21,784 nucleotides of DNA from contig DNND01000029.1 of NCBI GenBank assembly GCA_003488005.1, positions 1-21,784 of the forward strand, in the 5' to 3' direction. Both the position numbers and the translations under genes were made by a program. The DNA is from Blastocatellia bacterium. Its GTDB lineage: Bacteria > Acidobacteriota > Blastocatellia > Pyrinomonadales > Pyrinomonadaceae. The notes below the pieces were generated by a model. The model made no database searches, was not told the origin of the DNA, and worked only from the letters and a program-made list of their open reading frames with translations. Of the stretch, positions 14,762 to 21,756 are shown piece by piece; position 1 is the stretch's first letter; the number at the start of each line of letters is the position of its first letter.

Positions 14762-14789
14762 CAGTGAGCAGTGTGCAGTGTGCAGTGAG
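14762..14789. repeat. 7-bp tandem repeat array between pyrB and pyrC
   Basis: Four heptamers CAGTGAG, CAGTGTG, CAGTGTG and CAGTGAG, then a degenerate CAGCATG, fill most of the 44-bp gap. They end nine bases before the pyrC ATG at 14799. The ATG inside CAGCATG (14794) is in another frame and stops at once. Confidence 0.8.
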
Positions 14790-14798
14790 CAGCATGAG

Positions 14799-16130
14799 AT
14801 GAAAGTTTTAATCGCAAACGGCTATGTGATCGATCCGGTGCAGGGAATCAACACCGGCAGAGATTTGCTGTTTGAAGAAGGCCGCATCCTCGGTTTGCTG
14901 GAACGGGGCGAACAACCTCCCGAGGGCGTGGAAGTTCTCGATGCCACCGGGTTAATCGTCGCACCCGGGTTCATCGATATGCACACGCACCTGCGCGAGC
15001 CGGGCGCGGAGTATAAAGAAACGATCGCCTCAGGCGCTGCCGCTGCGGTGGCGGGTGGTTGGACCAGCGTCTGCTCGATGCCGAATACGGATCCGGTAAA
15101 CGACAGCGCTGCGGTGACCCGATTTGTTATTGAGCAGGCACAACACGCGCAACTTGCAAACGTCTTTCCGATCGGCGCGCTCACCAAAGGTTCGCAGGGA
15201 AAAGAGCTGGCCGAGATGGGCGAAATGAAAAATGCCGGCATCGTCGCGGTTTCCGACGATGGCCGGCCAGTTGCGAGCGCCGGCATGATGCGCCGCGCAA
15301 TGGAGTACGCGCGCGACTTTAATCTGCCGGTGATTGATCATTGTCAGGATTCGACGCTGAGCGCCGGCGGTGTTATGCACGAGGGACACTGGTCGTTGCT
15401 GCTTGGCCTAAAGGGGATGCCCGCCGCGGCCGAAGATGTGCACGTCATTCGCGATTGTGTGTTGGCAAAATTGACGGGCGCCGCGGTTCACATTGCCCAC
15501 GTTTCGACACGCGCGTCGCTCGAGGCGGTTCGCCGCGCTAAATATGCAGGTTTACGCGTGACTTGCGAAGTTGCACCGCATCACTGGTCGCTGACGGATG
15601 AAGCGGTTGCTGAGTTTGACACGAATATGAAAATGAGTCCGCCGCTGCGCAGCCGCGATCATGTCGAGGCTCTGCTGGCCGGATTGCAGGACGGAACTAT
15701 CGACGCAATTGCGACCGATCACGCGCCGCATCATGCAGACGAAAAGGCGCTGGAGTTTGACGAAGCCCCGTTTGGTATTACTGGACTGGAAACAGCAATT
15801 GGCCTGGCGTTCGATCTGGTACAACAAGGTGTTATAGATCTGGAGCGGCTGGTAACGCTGTGCTCGACAAACCCGGCGCGAATCTTTGGACTAGGAAATC
15901 GCGGTAGCCTGACGGCCGGCGCGCATGCTGATATCACTATTCTCGATCCCACTTCGGAATGGACCTTCGACGTTAGCGCCTCGAAATCCAGGAGTCGCAA
16001 CACTCCATTTCACGGCCGCGCGATGACTGGCGCCGCGGTGGCAACGATCGTTGCCGGGCGCGTGGTCTACCTCAATCCGAATTACACTCGCATCACTGAC
16101 ACCAAACACGCCCGCGCTTCGGGTAAGTAG
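14799..16130 (+). CDS. pyrC: Dihydroorotase, type I
   Basis: Cyclises N-carbamoyl-aspartate to dihydroorotate, the third step of the pathway. 443 aa, the long type I form that associates with aspartate carbamoyltransferase in organisms such as Aquifex. The zinc site is complete: His62 and His64 (DMHTHLREPG), Asp154 (VSDDGRPV, in place of a carboxylated lysine), His181 (IDHCQD), His234 (HIAHVS) and Asp307 (ATDHAPHH). These positions agree within two residues with the Aquifex enzyme. The start MKVLIANGYVIDP fits the family; seven upstream in-frame residues belong to the heptamer array. It lies directly behind pyrB. It is distinct from the dihydropyrimidinase at the left end, which uses a carboxylated lysine. 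Confidence 0.95.
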   Translation: MKVLIANGYVIDPVQGINTGRDLLFEEGRILGLLERGEQPPEGVEVLDATGLIVAPGFIDMHTHLREPGAEYKETIASGAAAAVAGGWTSVCSMPNTDPVNDSAAVTRFVIEQAQHAQLANVFPIGALTKGSQGKELAEMGEMKNAGIVAVSDDGRPVASAGMMRRAMEYARDFNLPVIDHCQDSTLSAGGVMHEGHWSLLLGLKGMPAAAEDVHVIRDCVLAKLTGAAVHIAHVSTRASLEAVRRAKYAGLRVTCEVAPHHWSLTDEAVAEFDTNMKMSPPLRSRDHVEALLAGLQDGTIDAIATDHAPHHADEKALEFDEAPFGITGLETAIGLAFDLVQQGVIDLERLVTLCSTNPARIFGLGNRGSLTAGAHADITILDPTSEWTFDVSASKSRSRNTPFHGRAMTGAAVATIVAGRVVYLNPNYTRITDTKHARASGK

Positions 16131-16160
16131 CGCGTGCGAATGGTACCAGGCAAACGATTT

Positions 16161-16181
16161 TCCATTTCTCATTTACCATTG
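16161..16181. repeat. 7-bp tandem repeat array, left flank of inverted-repeat element
   Basis: Heptamers TCCATTT, CTCATTT and ACCATTG abut the left terminal repeat of the element. The 12-mer CCATTTCTCATT (16162-16173) occurs again in the same direction at 16436-16447 on the other side. Confidence 0.6.
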
Positions 16182-16437
16182 GTGGACTCAACTTCGAAGT
16201 GCAACAGAACATTGTCTGCCTCTTCGCCCCAGCGGGGCGAGTGTTTATAGATAAGGCTCTCAACCCGATAATTCGCGCTCCAGCGGAGCGCAATGTTCCC
16301 ACGTTGGCCGGGAGACAGCCTTATGTTTCGCTCCGCTGGAGCGAGGAGAATCTTTCGGCGGTGGCGTGTTCTATAAACATCTCGCTCCGCTGGAGCGAAA
16401 GCCAACCTGACTGTTGCACTTGGAAGTTGAATCCACC
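16181..16437. repeat. 257-bp inverted-repeat element with four palindromic units
   Basis: The terminal arms 16181-16207 and 16411-16437 match over 27 bp with two mismatches (opening GGTGGACTCAACTT on the left). Inside are four hairpins with 3-nt loops: 16225-16239 (CGCCCCAGCGGGGCG), 16275-16291 (GCGCTCCAGCGGAGCGC), and two identical ones, TCGCTCCGCTGGAGCGA, at 16328-16344 and 16382-16398. The first two and last two are in opposite orientation. A GTTTATAGA tail follows unit one and its reverse complement precedes unit four. The architecture resembles REP/REPIN clusters or a MITE. No transposase is present. Confidence 0.8.
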
Positions 16438-16462
16438 ATTTCTCATTCTTCATTTCAGCATT
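16435..16462. repeat. 7-bp tandem repeat array, right flank of inverted-repeat element
   Basis: Heptamers ACCATTT, CTCATTC and TTCATTT, then a weaker CAGCATT, begin inside the last bases of the right terminal repeat. They are in the same direction as the left-flank array and of the same nnCATTT family. Confidence 0.6.
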
Positions 16463-16505
16463 CGCGACTTTCAAGCCGTACTTCACTCATCAGGCGGTCC
16501 CGGTG

Positions 16506-16548
16506 AGGTCAGTACGGCCTGCGGTAGCGTGGGTTGGTACACTGACCT
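16506..16548. repeat. Degraded copy of the 10.4-kb dispersed repeat, hairpin-forming
   Basis: GTCAGTAC, a diverged middle, and GCGGTAGCGTGGGTT (16508-16535) follow the order of 10442-10471 with a few substitutions and two lost bases. Flanking AGGTCAGT (16506-16513) and ACTGACCT (16541-16548) form an 8-bp stem. TAAGCCTCGC just after it recalls the TAAAGCCTCGC that precedes the core in the main copy. Confidence 0.55.
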
Positions 16549-16772
16549 AAGCCTCGCGTTGGAATTGATCTCTCTGCCTACTCAAATTAAGTGAGAAAGT
16601 CAGGCTGGAGGTGGATGTGCCAAGCTGGGGCGGTTTGAGACTTCTGAAATTCGCTAGTGCGGGCGTAGACTGTCGTTAACCGAACTTCCAAAACTAAATA
16701 TGCAGAAGGCGCGGCGGAATGCGACTTGAGCCAAATGCTTTCACTGTAAGCAGTAATTAGGAAGGAGATCGA

Positions 16773-17615
16773 ATGAGTACGATCACTACAAGAGACGGCA
16801 CGCAGATCTATTACAAGGATTGGGGCGAAGGACAACCGATAGTTTTCAGTCATGGATGGCCGTTGAGCGCCGACGACTGGGACGCACAAATGTTGTTCTT
16901 CGGCCAGCGCGGCTATCGAGTCATTGCCCATGACCGGCGAGGGCACGGGCGTTCCACCCAGACGTGGGATGGCAACGAGATGGACACCTACGCCGACGAT
17001 CTCGCGGCCCTAACTGAAAAGCTTGACCTGAAAGAAGCGATCCATGTGGGCCACTCAACCGGTGGCGGAGAGGTGGCGCGTTACATCGGACGACATGGCA
17101 CAAAACGCGTCGCCAGGGCCGTGCTGATCAGCGCGGTGCCGCCCTTGATGGTCCAGACCGAAAAAAATCCAGGCGGCCTGCCTCTCTCGGTCTTCGACGG
17201 ACTTCGAGCCCAGCTTGTGGCAAACCGGGCGCAGTTTTACAAGGACATTACTCTCCCGTTCTACGGCTATAACCGGCCCGGCGCCACGATTTCGGAAGGT
17301 ATCCGCGAGCGCTGGTGGTTGCAGGGCATGATGGGAGGCGCTAAGCCCCATTACGATTGCATCAAGGCTTTCTCTGAAACGGATTTTACTGAGGACTTAA
17401 AGAAGATCGATGTGCCAACCCTGATTCTTCATGGCGATGATGATCAGATCGTGCCGATCGGTGCAGCGGCGCTGCTGTCCGCGAAGATTGTTAAGAACGC
17501 CACGCTAAAGGTGTATCCAGGTTTTCCGCACGGGATGCCCACTACCAACGCCGACCAGATTAATGCCGATCTGCTCGCGTTCATCAAGGGCGAAGAGCGA
17601 TCCGCATCAGCGTAA
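16773..17615 (+). CDS. Alpha/beta hydrolase, cofactor-free haloperoxidase / arylesterase type
   Basis: 280 aa, close to the length of the bacterial non-heme chloroperoxidases. The catalytic triad is clear and spaced as in that family: Ser95 in GHSTGGGE, Asp224 in HGDDDQIVP, and His253 in GFPHGMP. The oxyanion motif SHGWPLS is at 26-32 and DRRGHGRS at 54-61. There is no signal peptide, so it is cytoplasmic. Members act mainly as esterases or perhydrolases; halogenation is a side reaction, and the natural substrate is unknown. A good GGAAGGAGA lies about five bases before the ATG, which decides the start and sets this gene apart from the weak sites of the pyr genes. It stands alone after a 642-bp repeat-rich gap and is followed by an inverted-repeat element. 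Confidence 0.92.
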   Translation: MSTITTRDGTQIYYKDWGEGQPIVFSHGWPLSADDWDAQMLFFGQRGYRVIAHDRRGHGRSTQTWDGNEMDTYADDLAALTEKLDLKEAIHVGHSTGGGEVARYIGRHGTKRVARAVLISAVPPLMVQTEKNPGGLPLSVFDGLRAQLVANRAQFYKDITLPFYGYNRPGATISEGIRERWWLQGMMGGAKPHYDCIKAFSETDFTEDLKKIDVPTLILHGDDDQIVPIGAAALLSAKIVKNATLKVYPGFPHGMPTTNADQINADLLAFIKGEERSASA

Positions 17616-17648
17616 ACTTGGTTAAGGCAGTGGGAGCTAAATTCTTAT

Positions 17649-17753
17649 CCGCAGATTACACAGATTACGCAGAAAAATATTTTGACTAGCAGGGTATTGG
17701 CTTTCCGATCCGATGTTCGTAGGTCCCATCTGCGTAATCTGTGTAATCTGCGG
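17649..17753. repeat. Perfect 25-bp inverted repeat with 55-bp spacer
   Basis: The arms 17649-17673 and 17729-17753 are exact reverse complements over 25 bp, containing GCAGATTACACAGATTACGC. Each arm is itself a 9-bp tandem: GCAGATTAC, ACAGATTAC. The element fills the gap between the hydrolase stop and the zinc finger start. It could fold as a long hairpin in the transcript, or be a MITE-like remnant. No T-tract follows, so it is not a standard terminator. Confidence 0.8.
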
Positions 17754-17778
17754 GTAAAAACAAGAACGGGAGACAAGA

Positions 17779-18048
17779 ATGTCCGACGAAGCCTGTACCC
17801 ACATCGAAGCGATTACAACCGTCAAACATGCTAACCGGCGCGAATGCGAAGAATGCGTAAAAATCGGCTCGCGATGGATGCACCTGCGCACCTGTCAAAC
17901 GTGTAGCGCGACGTTGTGTTGTGACGACTCACCGAATCGTCATGCCACCAAGCACGCGCACGCGACGGCGCATCCGGTAATCGCGTCGGCGGAACCTGGT
18001 GAGCGCTGGTTGTATTGCTATCCTGATGACGCCTTTGCTGAGTATTGA
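17779..18048 (+). CDS. Small UBP-type zinc finger protein
   Basis: 89 aa, almost entirely one ZnF-UBP domain, the fold that in eukaryotes recognises ubiquitin C-termini. Metal ligands are regularly spaced: Cys6/His8, Cys23/Cys26, Cys39/Cys42, Cys47, with histidines 55, 59, 61 and 65, and the late aromatic WLYCYPDD. Stand-alone bacterial versions exist in many phyla; their target is unknown and they need not bind any ubiquitin-like protein. GGGAGA about seven bases upstream supports the ATG. It follows the 25-bp inverted repeat and precedes a DUF1003 gene on the same strand by 67 bp. Their functional relation is unclear. Confidence 0.9.
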   Translation: MSDEACTHIEAITTVKHANRRECEECVKIGSRWMHLRTCQTCSATLCCDDSPNRHATKHAHATAHPVIASAEPGERWLYCYPDDAFAEY

Positions 18049-18115
18049 GTTGCCGGCTTGGACAGACATCTCGCCCATACTTGGCGGGTTAATATTTCGG
18101 AAGAGAAAATAGTCT

Positions 18116-18688
18116 TTGAATGAATTTATGAATAATCAAAAGAGTCCAATTACTGAATCTCGTGGGCTGGGCACGCCAAGCTCCAAGGAGGGCTCTGTCG
18201 ATCAGCTTACACAGCGAAATGTTGAGGCAGTTCTCCAACTTGAAAAAGCAGCGAAAGAGCAACGCACGCCATCAGAACTGATCGCCGAACGTATCGCTAA
18301 CTTCTGCGGCAGCATGAGATTCGTCTGGGTCCATGTGATCTGGTTCAGCGGCTGGATTGTTTTCAACCTGATGCCGGGAATAAGACACATCGATCCTTTT
18401 CCGTTTACTTTTCTCACGCTGGTTGTCTCGCTTGAAGCAATCTTTCTTTCTACCTTTATCTTGATCAGCCAGAATCACGACACGCAAATCAGTGAACGGC
18501 GAAATCATCTCGACCTGCAGATCAACCTGCTTAGCGAGCAAGAGAACACCAAGATGATCCAGATGTTACAGGCGATCGCAGACAAGGTGGGCGTCGACCT
18601 GAGCCATGATTCTGATTTGGAACAACTGCGTCAGGAAACGCAGCCGGAAAAGCTGGCCGAGCAAATCGAGCAACGGGAAGAGAAGTAG
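18116..18688 (+). CDS. DUF1003 membrane protein
   Basis: 190 aa. An N-terminal soluble part (1-60) is followed by the DUF1003 core RIANFCGSMRFVWVHVIWFSGWI, with two membrane helices at about 68-85 and 98-118. A polar, charged helical tail (HDTQISERRNHLDLQINLL) probably forms a coiled coil in the cytoplasm. DUF1003 proteins are widespread inner-membrane proteins without a proven role; a link to metal or CorA-like transport has only been suggested by resemblance. The TTG at 18116 has GGAAGAG ten bases upstream, while the in-frame ATG at 18128 (Met5) lacks a well-spaced site; either start is possible. An ATG at 18120 is out of frame and stops immediately. Confidence 0.88.
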   Translation: MNEFMNNQKSPITESRGLGTPSSKEGSVDQLTQRNVEAVLQLEKAAKEQRTPSELIAERIANFCGSMRFVWVHVIWFSGWIVFNLMPGIRHIDPFPFTFLTLVVSLEAIFLSTFILISQNHDTQISERRNHLDLQINLLSEQENTKMIQMLQAIADKVGVDLSHDSDLEQLRQETQPEKLAEQIEQREEK

Positions 18689-18819
18689 TCTGGCCAGGCT
18701 TGGCGCAAAAACGATTCCGCAATGCCAGACGCGACCTAATAGCGTCGACCCACGTTGCAAATAGCCTCAGCAGCAAATTTATTAGACGGAGGGCGTGGTT
18801 ATTTTGCTAACGTGTTATC

Positions 18820-18855
18820 CACAGAAACACAGAGAACACAAAGGACGCACAGAGA
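18820..18855. repeat. 9-bp tandem repeat array
   Basis: Degenerate nonamers CACAGAAAC, ACAGAGAAC, ACAAAGGAC and GCACAGAGA lie in the 225-base gap between the DUF1003 and TPR genes. They share the ACAGAnnAC pattern with the arms of the inverted repeat at 17649-17753. A TTATCCACA just before (18815-18823) equals a DnaA box but is single. Confidence 0.5.
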
Positions 18856-18883
18856 AAACGGTCTAGGATTCTACCTATAGCTG

Positions 18884-18911
18884 TTTACGATTCACGATTT
18901 ACGATTCACGC
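18884..18911. repeat. 7-bp tandem repeat array directly before the TPR gene
   Basis: Four heptamers TTTACGA, TTCACGA, TTTACGA and TTCACGC end two bases before the ATG at 18914. As at 13288, units alternate in pairs (14-bp period). No Shine-Dalgarno site lies between. Confidence 0.8.
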
Positions 18912-18913
18912 TT

Positions 18914-20605
18914 ATGAAACGCACTCTTCTGTTCGTCATCACATTCACCGCAGTGCTTCTTTCATCATTTTTCGCCCAATCTGTTGGTGCGCAAGAGACA
19001 CATACGCACATGCACGAGCGTTCAGAAAAGCTCGGACAAGTTAACTTCCGCATCTCCTGCAACCCCGAAGCCCAACTGCAATTTAATCACGCGGTCGCCT
19101 GGCTCCATTCGTTCGAGTATGAAGAGGCTGAAAAGGCGTTCACCGAGGTGACCGTCACCGATCCGCGCTGCGGCATGGGGTACTGGGGGATTGCGATGAG
19201 CAGTTACCACCCGCTCTGGACGCCGCCAAGTGTGGCTGAGTTGCAGAAAGCATCGAGCGCGGTGGAAAAAGGGAAAGCCGCCGGCTCGCGGACCCAGCGC
19301 GAGCGAGATTACATCGCGGCCATAGAGGTTTTTTATAGAGACGCGGATAAGCGTGATCATCGCGCGCGCACCTTCGCTTACAGCGATGCGATGAAGCAGC
19401 TTCACGAACGCTATGCGTCAGACCGTGAGGCCGGCGTGTTCTATGCGTTGACGCTTGTCGCGACGGGAATGATGTCGCATGACAAGAGTTACGCCAGGGA
19501 GAAGGAAGCCGCGCGGATTTTGAATCGTGTGCTGGCGCGTGAGCCACAGCATCCCGGCGTTTCTCATTACCTCATTCACAGCTTTGATTATCCGGCTTTG
19601 GCGCAAATGGCGCTCCCGGCGGCGCACCGCTACGCGAAGCTCGCGCCCGCGTCGGCCCATGCGCAGCACATGCCTTCACACATCTTCACGCGCCTGGGTT
19701 TATGGCAGGAAGCAATACGATCAAACCTAGACGCTAAAACTTCGGCGCAGGCGTTTGCTGTTAGAAACCATCTGTCGGGCGTTTGGGATGAGCAGTTTCA
19801 CGCGATGGATTATTTGGCTTATGCCTACTTGCAAGGCGCGCAGGACAAGCACGCTCGCGGCGTTCTCGATGAGTTGAACAGAATTCCGAAAGCTGAGCCT
19901 GAGACTTTTAAGGTTGCTTATGCCGTCGCTGCAATTCCCGCACGCTATGCGCTCGAACGACGCCGTTGGGATGAGGCGGCGAAATTAACAGTGCCAACTT
20001 TGGGAGCGTTTCCCTGGCAACGCTTCCGCGGGGCCGAAGCCCACATTTACTTTGCACGCGCGATTGGCGCTGCGCGCACCGGCGACCTCGAATCGGCAAC
20101 GCGCGAGGTCAAGAAACTAGCGACGATCAGACATGAACTCATCGAGGCCCAAAGCAAGGGCGATTACGACTGGGCCAAACAGGTTGAGATCGAGGGACTC
20201 GTTGCTTCGGCCTGGTTGGCCCACGCCGAAGGCAGGAACGAGGAATCGCTCCGGCTGATGCGGGCAGCGGCGGATTTGGATGACGCCACTGACAAACATC
20301 CGGTGACGCCTGGAGCAGTTCTTCCCGCGCGCGAGCAACTCGGCGAACTGTTGTTGGAACTCAAGCAGCCAACGGCGGCCTTGCAGGAGTTCGAGACTTC
20401 GCTGCGGCAAGCGCCCAATCGATTCAATGGTCTTTACGGCGCGGCACGAGCGGCCAAGCTCGCCGGAGACCAGAAGACGGCGAGCAGTTATTACGGAAAA
20501 CTGCTGGCGCTGAGTCGCCACGCCGATAGCACCCGACCCGAGATTGAGGAAGCGAAAGCGTTCCTCGCCGTGGCCAACAAGAAGGGCTCGGCGAGAACTC
20601 CCTAA
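18914..20605 (+). CDS. Secreted tetratricopeptide-repeat protein
   Basis: 563 aa. Residues 1-26 are a signal peptide (LLFVITFTAVLLSSFF, cleavage near VGAQE). Helical repeats with TPR character follow: QLQFNHAVAWLHSFEYEEAEKAF near 56, the AARILNRVLAREPQHPG unit near 198, LAYAYLQGAQDKHARGVLDEL near 300, EESLRLMRAAADLDD, and TAALQEFETSLRQAPNRFNGLYGAARAAKLAGDQ near the end. HYLIHSFDYP and HAQHMPSHIFTRLG are histidine-rich conserved blocks seen in this family of large bacterial TPR proteins. They are not an assigned enzyme motif. It is probably periplasmic and mediates protein interaction; no precise function is known. Its start codon directly follows a heptamer array. Confidence 0.85.
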   Translation: MKRTLLFVITFTAVLLSSFFAQSVGAQETHTHMHERSEKLGQVNFRISCNPEAQLQFNHAVAWLHSFEYEEAEKAFTEVTVTDPRCGMGYWGIAMSSYHPLWTPPSVAELQKASSAVEKGKAAGSRTQRERDYIAAIEVFYRDADKRDHRARTFAYSDAMKQLHERYASDREAGVFYALTLVATGMMSHDKSYAREKEAARILNRVLAREPQHPGVSHYLIHSFDYPALAQMALPAAHRYAKLAPASAHAQHMPSHIFTRLGLWQEAIRSNLDAKTSAQAFAVRNHLSGVWDEQFHAMDYLAYAYLQGAQDKHARGVLDELNRIPKAEPETFKVAYAVAAIPARYALERRRWDEAAKLTVPTLGAFPWQRFRGAEAHIYFARAIGAARTGDLESATREVKKLATIRHELIEAQSKGDYDWAKQVEIEGLVASAWLAHAEGRNEESLRLMRAAADLDDATDKHPVTPGAVLPAREQLGELLLELKQPTAALQEFETSLRQAPNRFNGLYGAARAAKLAGDQKTASSYYGKLLALSRHADSTRPEIEEAKAFLAVANKKGSARTP

Positions 20606-20761
20606 GACGTTCCGAGTTCTAACGCGATTGAAGTGATCGCAGTGGACTTCAATACCTTTCGGTCTTACCTGCAGTAAACTGCTGGGCTATTTTCAGGTGT
20701 CCGCTAACGCTGACTGCGATAACCTATTCTGAATATTCCACTGGCACTCTCCGCACCCACC

Positions 20762-20782
20762 ACTCAGCACTCAGTACTCAGC
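20762..20782. repeat. 7-bp tandem repeat array at the 3' end of the dehydrogenase gene
   Basis: Heptamers ACTCAGC, ACTCAGT and ACTCAGC are followed by ACTACAA, which contains the stop codon of the minus-strand dehydrogenase (CTA, 20784-20786). The array lies between convergent genes. The rest of the 178-base gap shows no clear terminator for either side. Confidence 0.7.
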
Positions 20783-20783
20783 A

Positions 20784-21749
20784 CTACAAAATTATCAACA
20801 CTTTCCCTCTCGCATGCCCTTCTTCCACATGCCGAACGGCGGCGGCTGCATCACTCAACGTGTAGCACTTATCGATGACTGGCTTTAGTTTTCCGGTTGT
20901 GATCAGTTCACCCAGGATTATCAGGTCGGGTTGACTCGCTTTCCCCAGAAACATAACCGCCTTCTGACTACCGAGCGCTGACAACCAAAGCGCTGCAATC
21001 ATCGGCGCCATCAGATCCTTCAACGACACGTCGTGCGGCGCCCCAATCATCACAAATCTTCCCTTCGGATTTAAGATGCGCCGGCACGCTGAAAACGGAT
21101 GGTTACCCACGCAGTCAAGAATCAAATCGTAGCGTTGGTCATTCGTTGTGAAATCATGCCAGGTGTAATCGATCACTTCATCGGCGCCGATTGATTGGAC
21201 CATCTCGAGATTCCTGGTGCTGCAGACCCCGGTCACGTGCGCGCCGAACGATTTGGCGATTTGCACCGCAAAGGTGCCGACGCCGCCCGAGGCGCCATTA
21301 ACCAGCACCTTAGTGCCCGACTGAATCTTTCCCTTGCGAAGGCCCTGCAACGCGCTTAGACCAGCGACATTCAAAGAAGCGGCTTGCTCAAACGTAACGC
21401 TGTCTGGTTTCAGCGCAATCTTTGACTCGCTTGCGCAGGCATACTCGGCGATCGCCGCCGGGCACGAGCCGAATACCGCGTCGCCGGCTTTGAACTGTTT
21501 GACGTTTCTGCCAACCGCCTCAACCTCGCCGGCCACATCAACTCCGGGTCGTCCGATGGGCATTTTAAGCAACCGCGGCATTATGCGAATCAAGCGAGGC
21601 TCGCCTTTCATCAGACGCCAATCAAGCGGATTGACGGCAGCCGCGCGGACTTTGATTAAAACTTCATTGTCCCTGGGAACGGGCTTCGCGACCTCCGCGA
21701 TGTGAACCACATCGGGTGGTCCATAACTCGTATAGACGGCAGCTCTCAT
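20784..21749 (-). CDS. Zinc-independent MDR oxidoreductase (quinone oxidoreductase / RTN4IP1-like)
   Basis: 321 aa medium-chain dehydrogenase/reductase. The N-terminal GroES-like domain (MRAAVYTSYGPPDVV, AVNPLDWRLMKG, GVDVAGEVEAVG) is followed by a Rossmann fold with NGASGGVGTFAVQIAK near 152-167 and a C-terminal cap ending HARGKVLIIL. The cysteine and histidine zinc ligands of alcohol dehydrogenases are absent, as expected for the quinone-oxidoreductase branch. It is thus an NAD(P)H-dependent reductase of quinones or enones, substrate unknown. The start MRAAVYT fits the family. A heptamer array lies just upstream, and another reaches its stop codon. Confidence 0.9.
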   Translation of the reverse strand: MRAAVYTSYGPPDVVHIAEVAKPVPRDNEVLIKVRAAAVNPLDWRLMKGEPRLIRIMPRLLKMPIGRPGVDVAGEVEAVGRNVKQFKAGDAVFGSCPAAIAEYACASESKIALKPDSVTFEQAASLNVAGLSALQGLRKGKIQSGTKVLVNGASGGVGTFAVQIAKSFGAHVTGVCSTRNLEMVQSIGADEVIDYTWHDFTTNDQRYDLILDCVGNHPFSACRRILNPKGRFVMIGAPHDVSLKDLMAPMIAALWLSALGSQKAVMFLGKASQPDLIILGELITTGKLKPVIDKCYTLSDAAAAVRHVEEGHARGKVLIIL

Positions 21750-21756
21750 GGTTTTC

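Larger units (their letters stand above)
16131..16772. other. 642-bp noncoding gap rich in inverted repeats
   Basis: Between pyrC and the alpha/beta hydrolase no credible gene is found; open frames on both strands here follow the repeats. It holds a heptamer array (16161-16181), a 257-bp inverted-repeat element (16181-16437), another heptamer array (16435-16462) and a degraded copy of the 10.4-kb repeat forming a hairpin (16506-16548). About 16549-16755 shows nothing recognisable and presumably contains the hydrolase promoter. Confidence 0.75.

Noticed and set aside
16199..16594. 131-aa open frame on plus across the repeat element after pyrC
   Set aside because: Its sequence is made of the palindromic units (repeated APAGR/APAER, SLRWSE), there is no ribosome binding site, and the opposite strand is equally open. 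It is a by-product of inverted repeats.
18815..18823. TTATCCACA, a perfect DnaA box
   Set aside because: It is a single box with no cluster, no dnaA/dnaN neighbours and no AT-rich unwinding region, and it adjoins a common-looking 9-bp repeat array, so it is no evidence for an origin.
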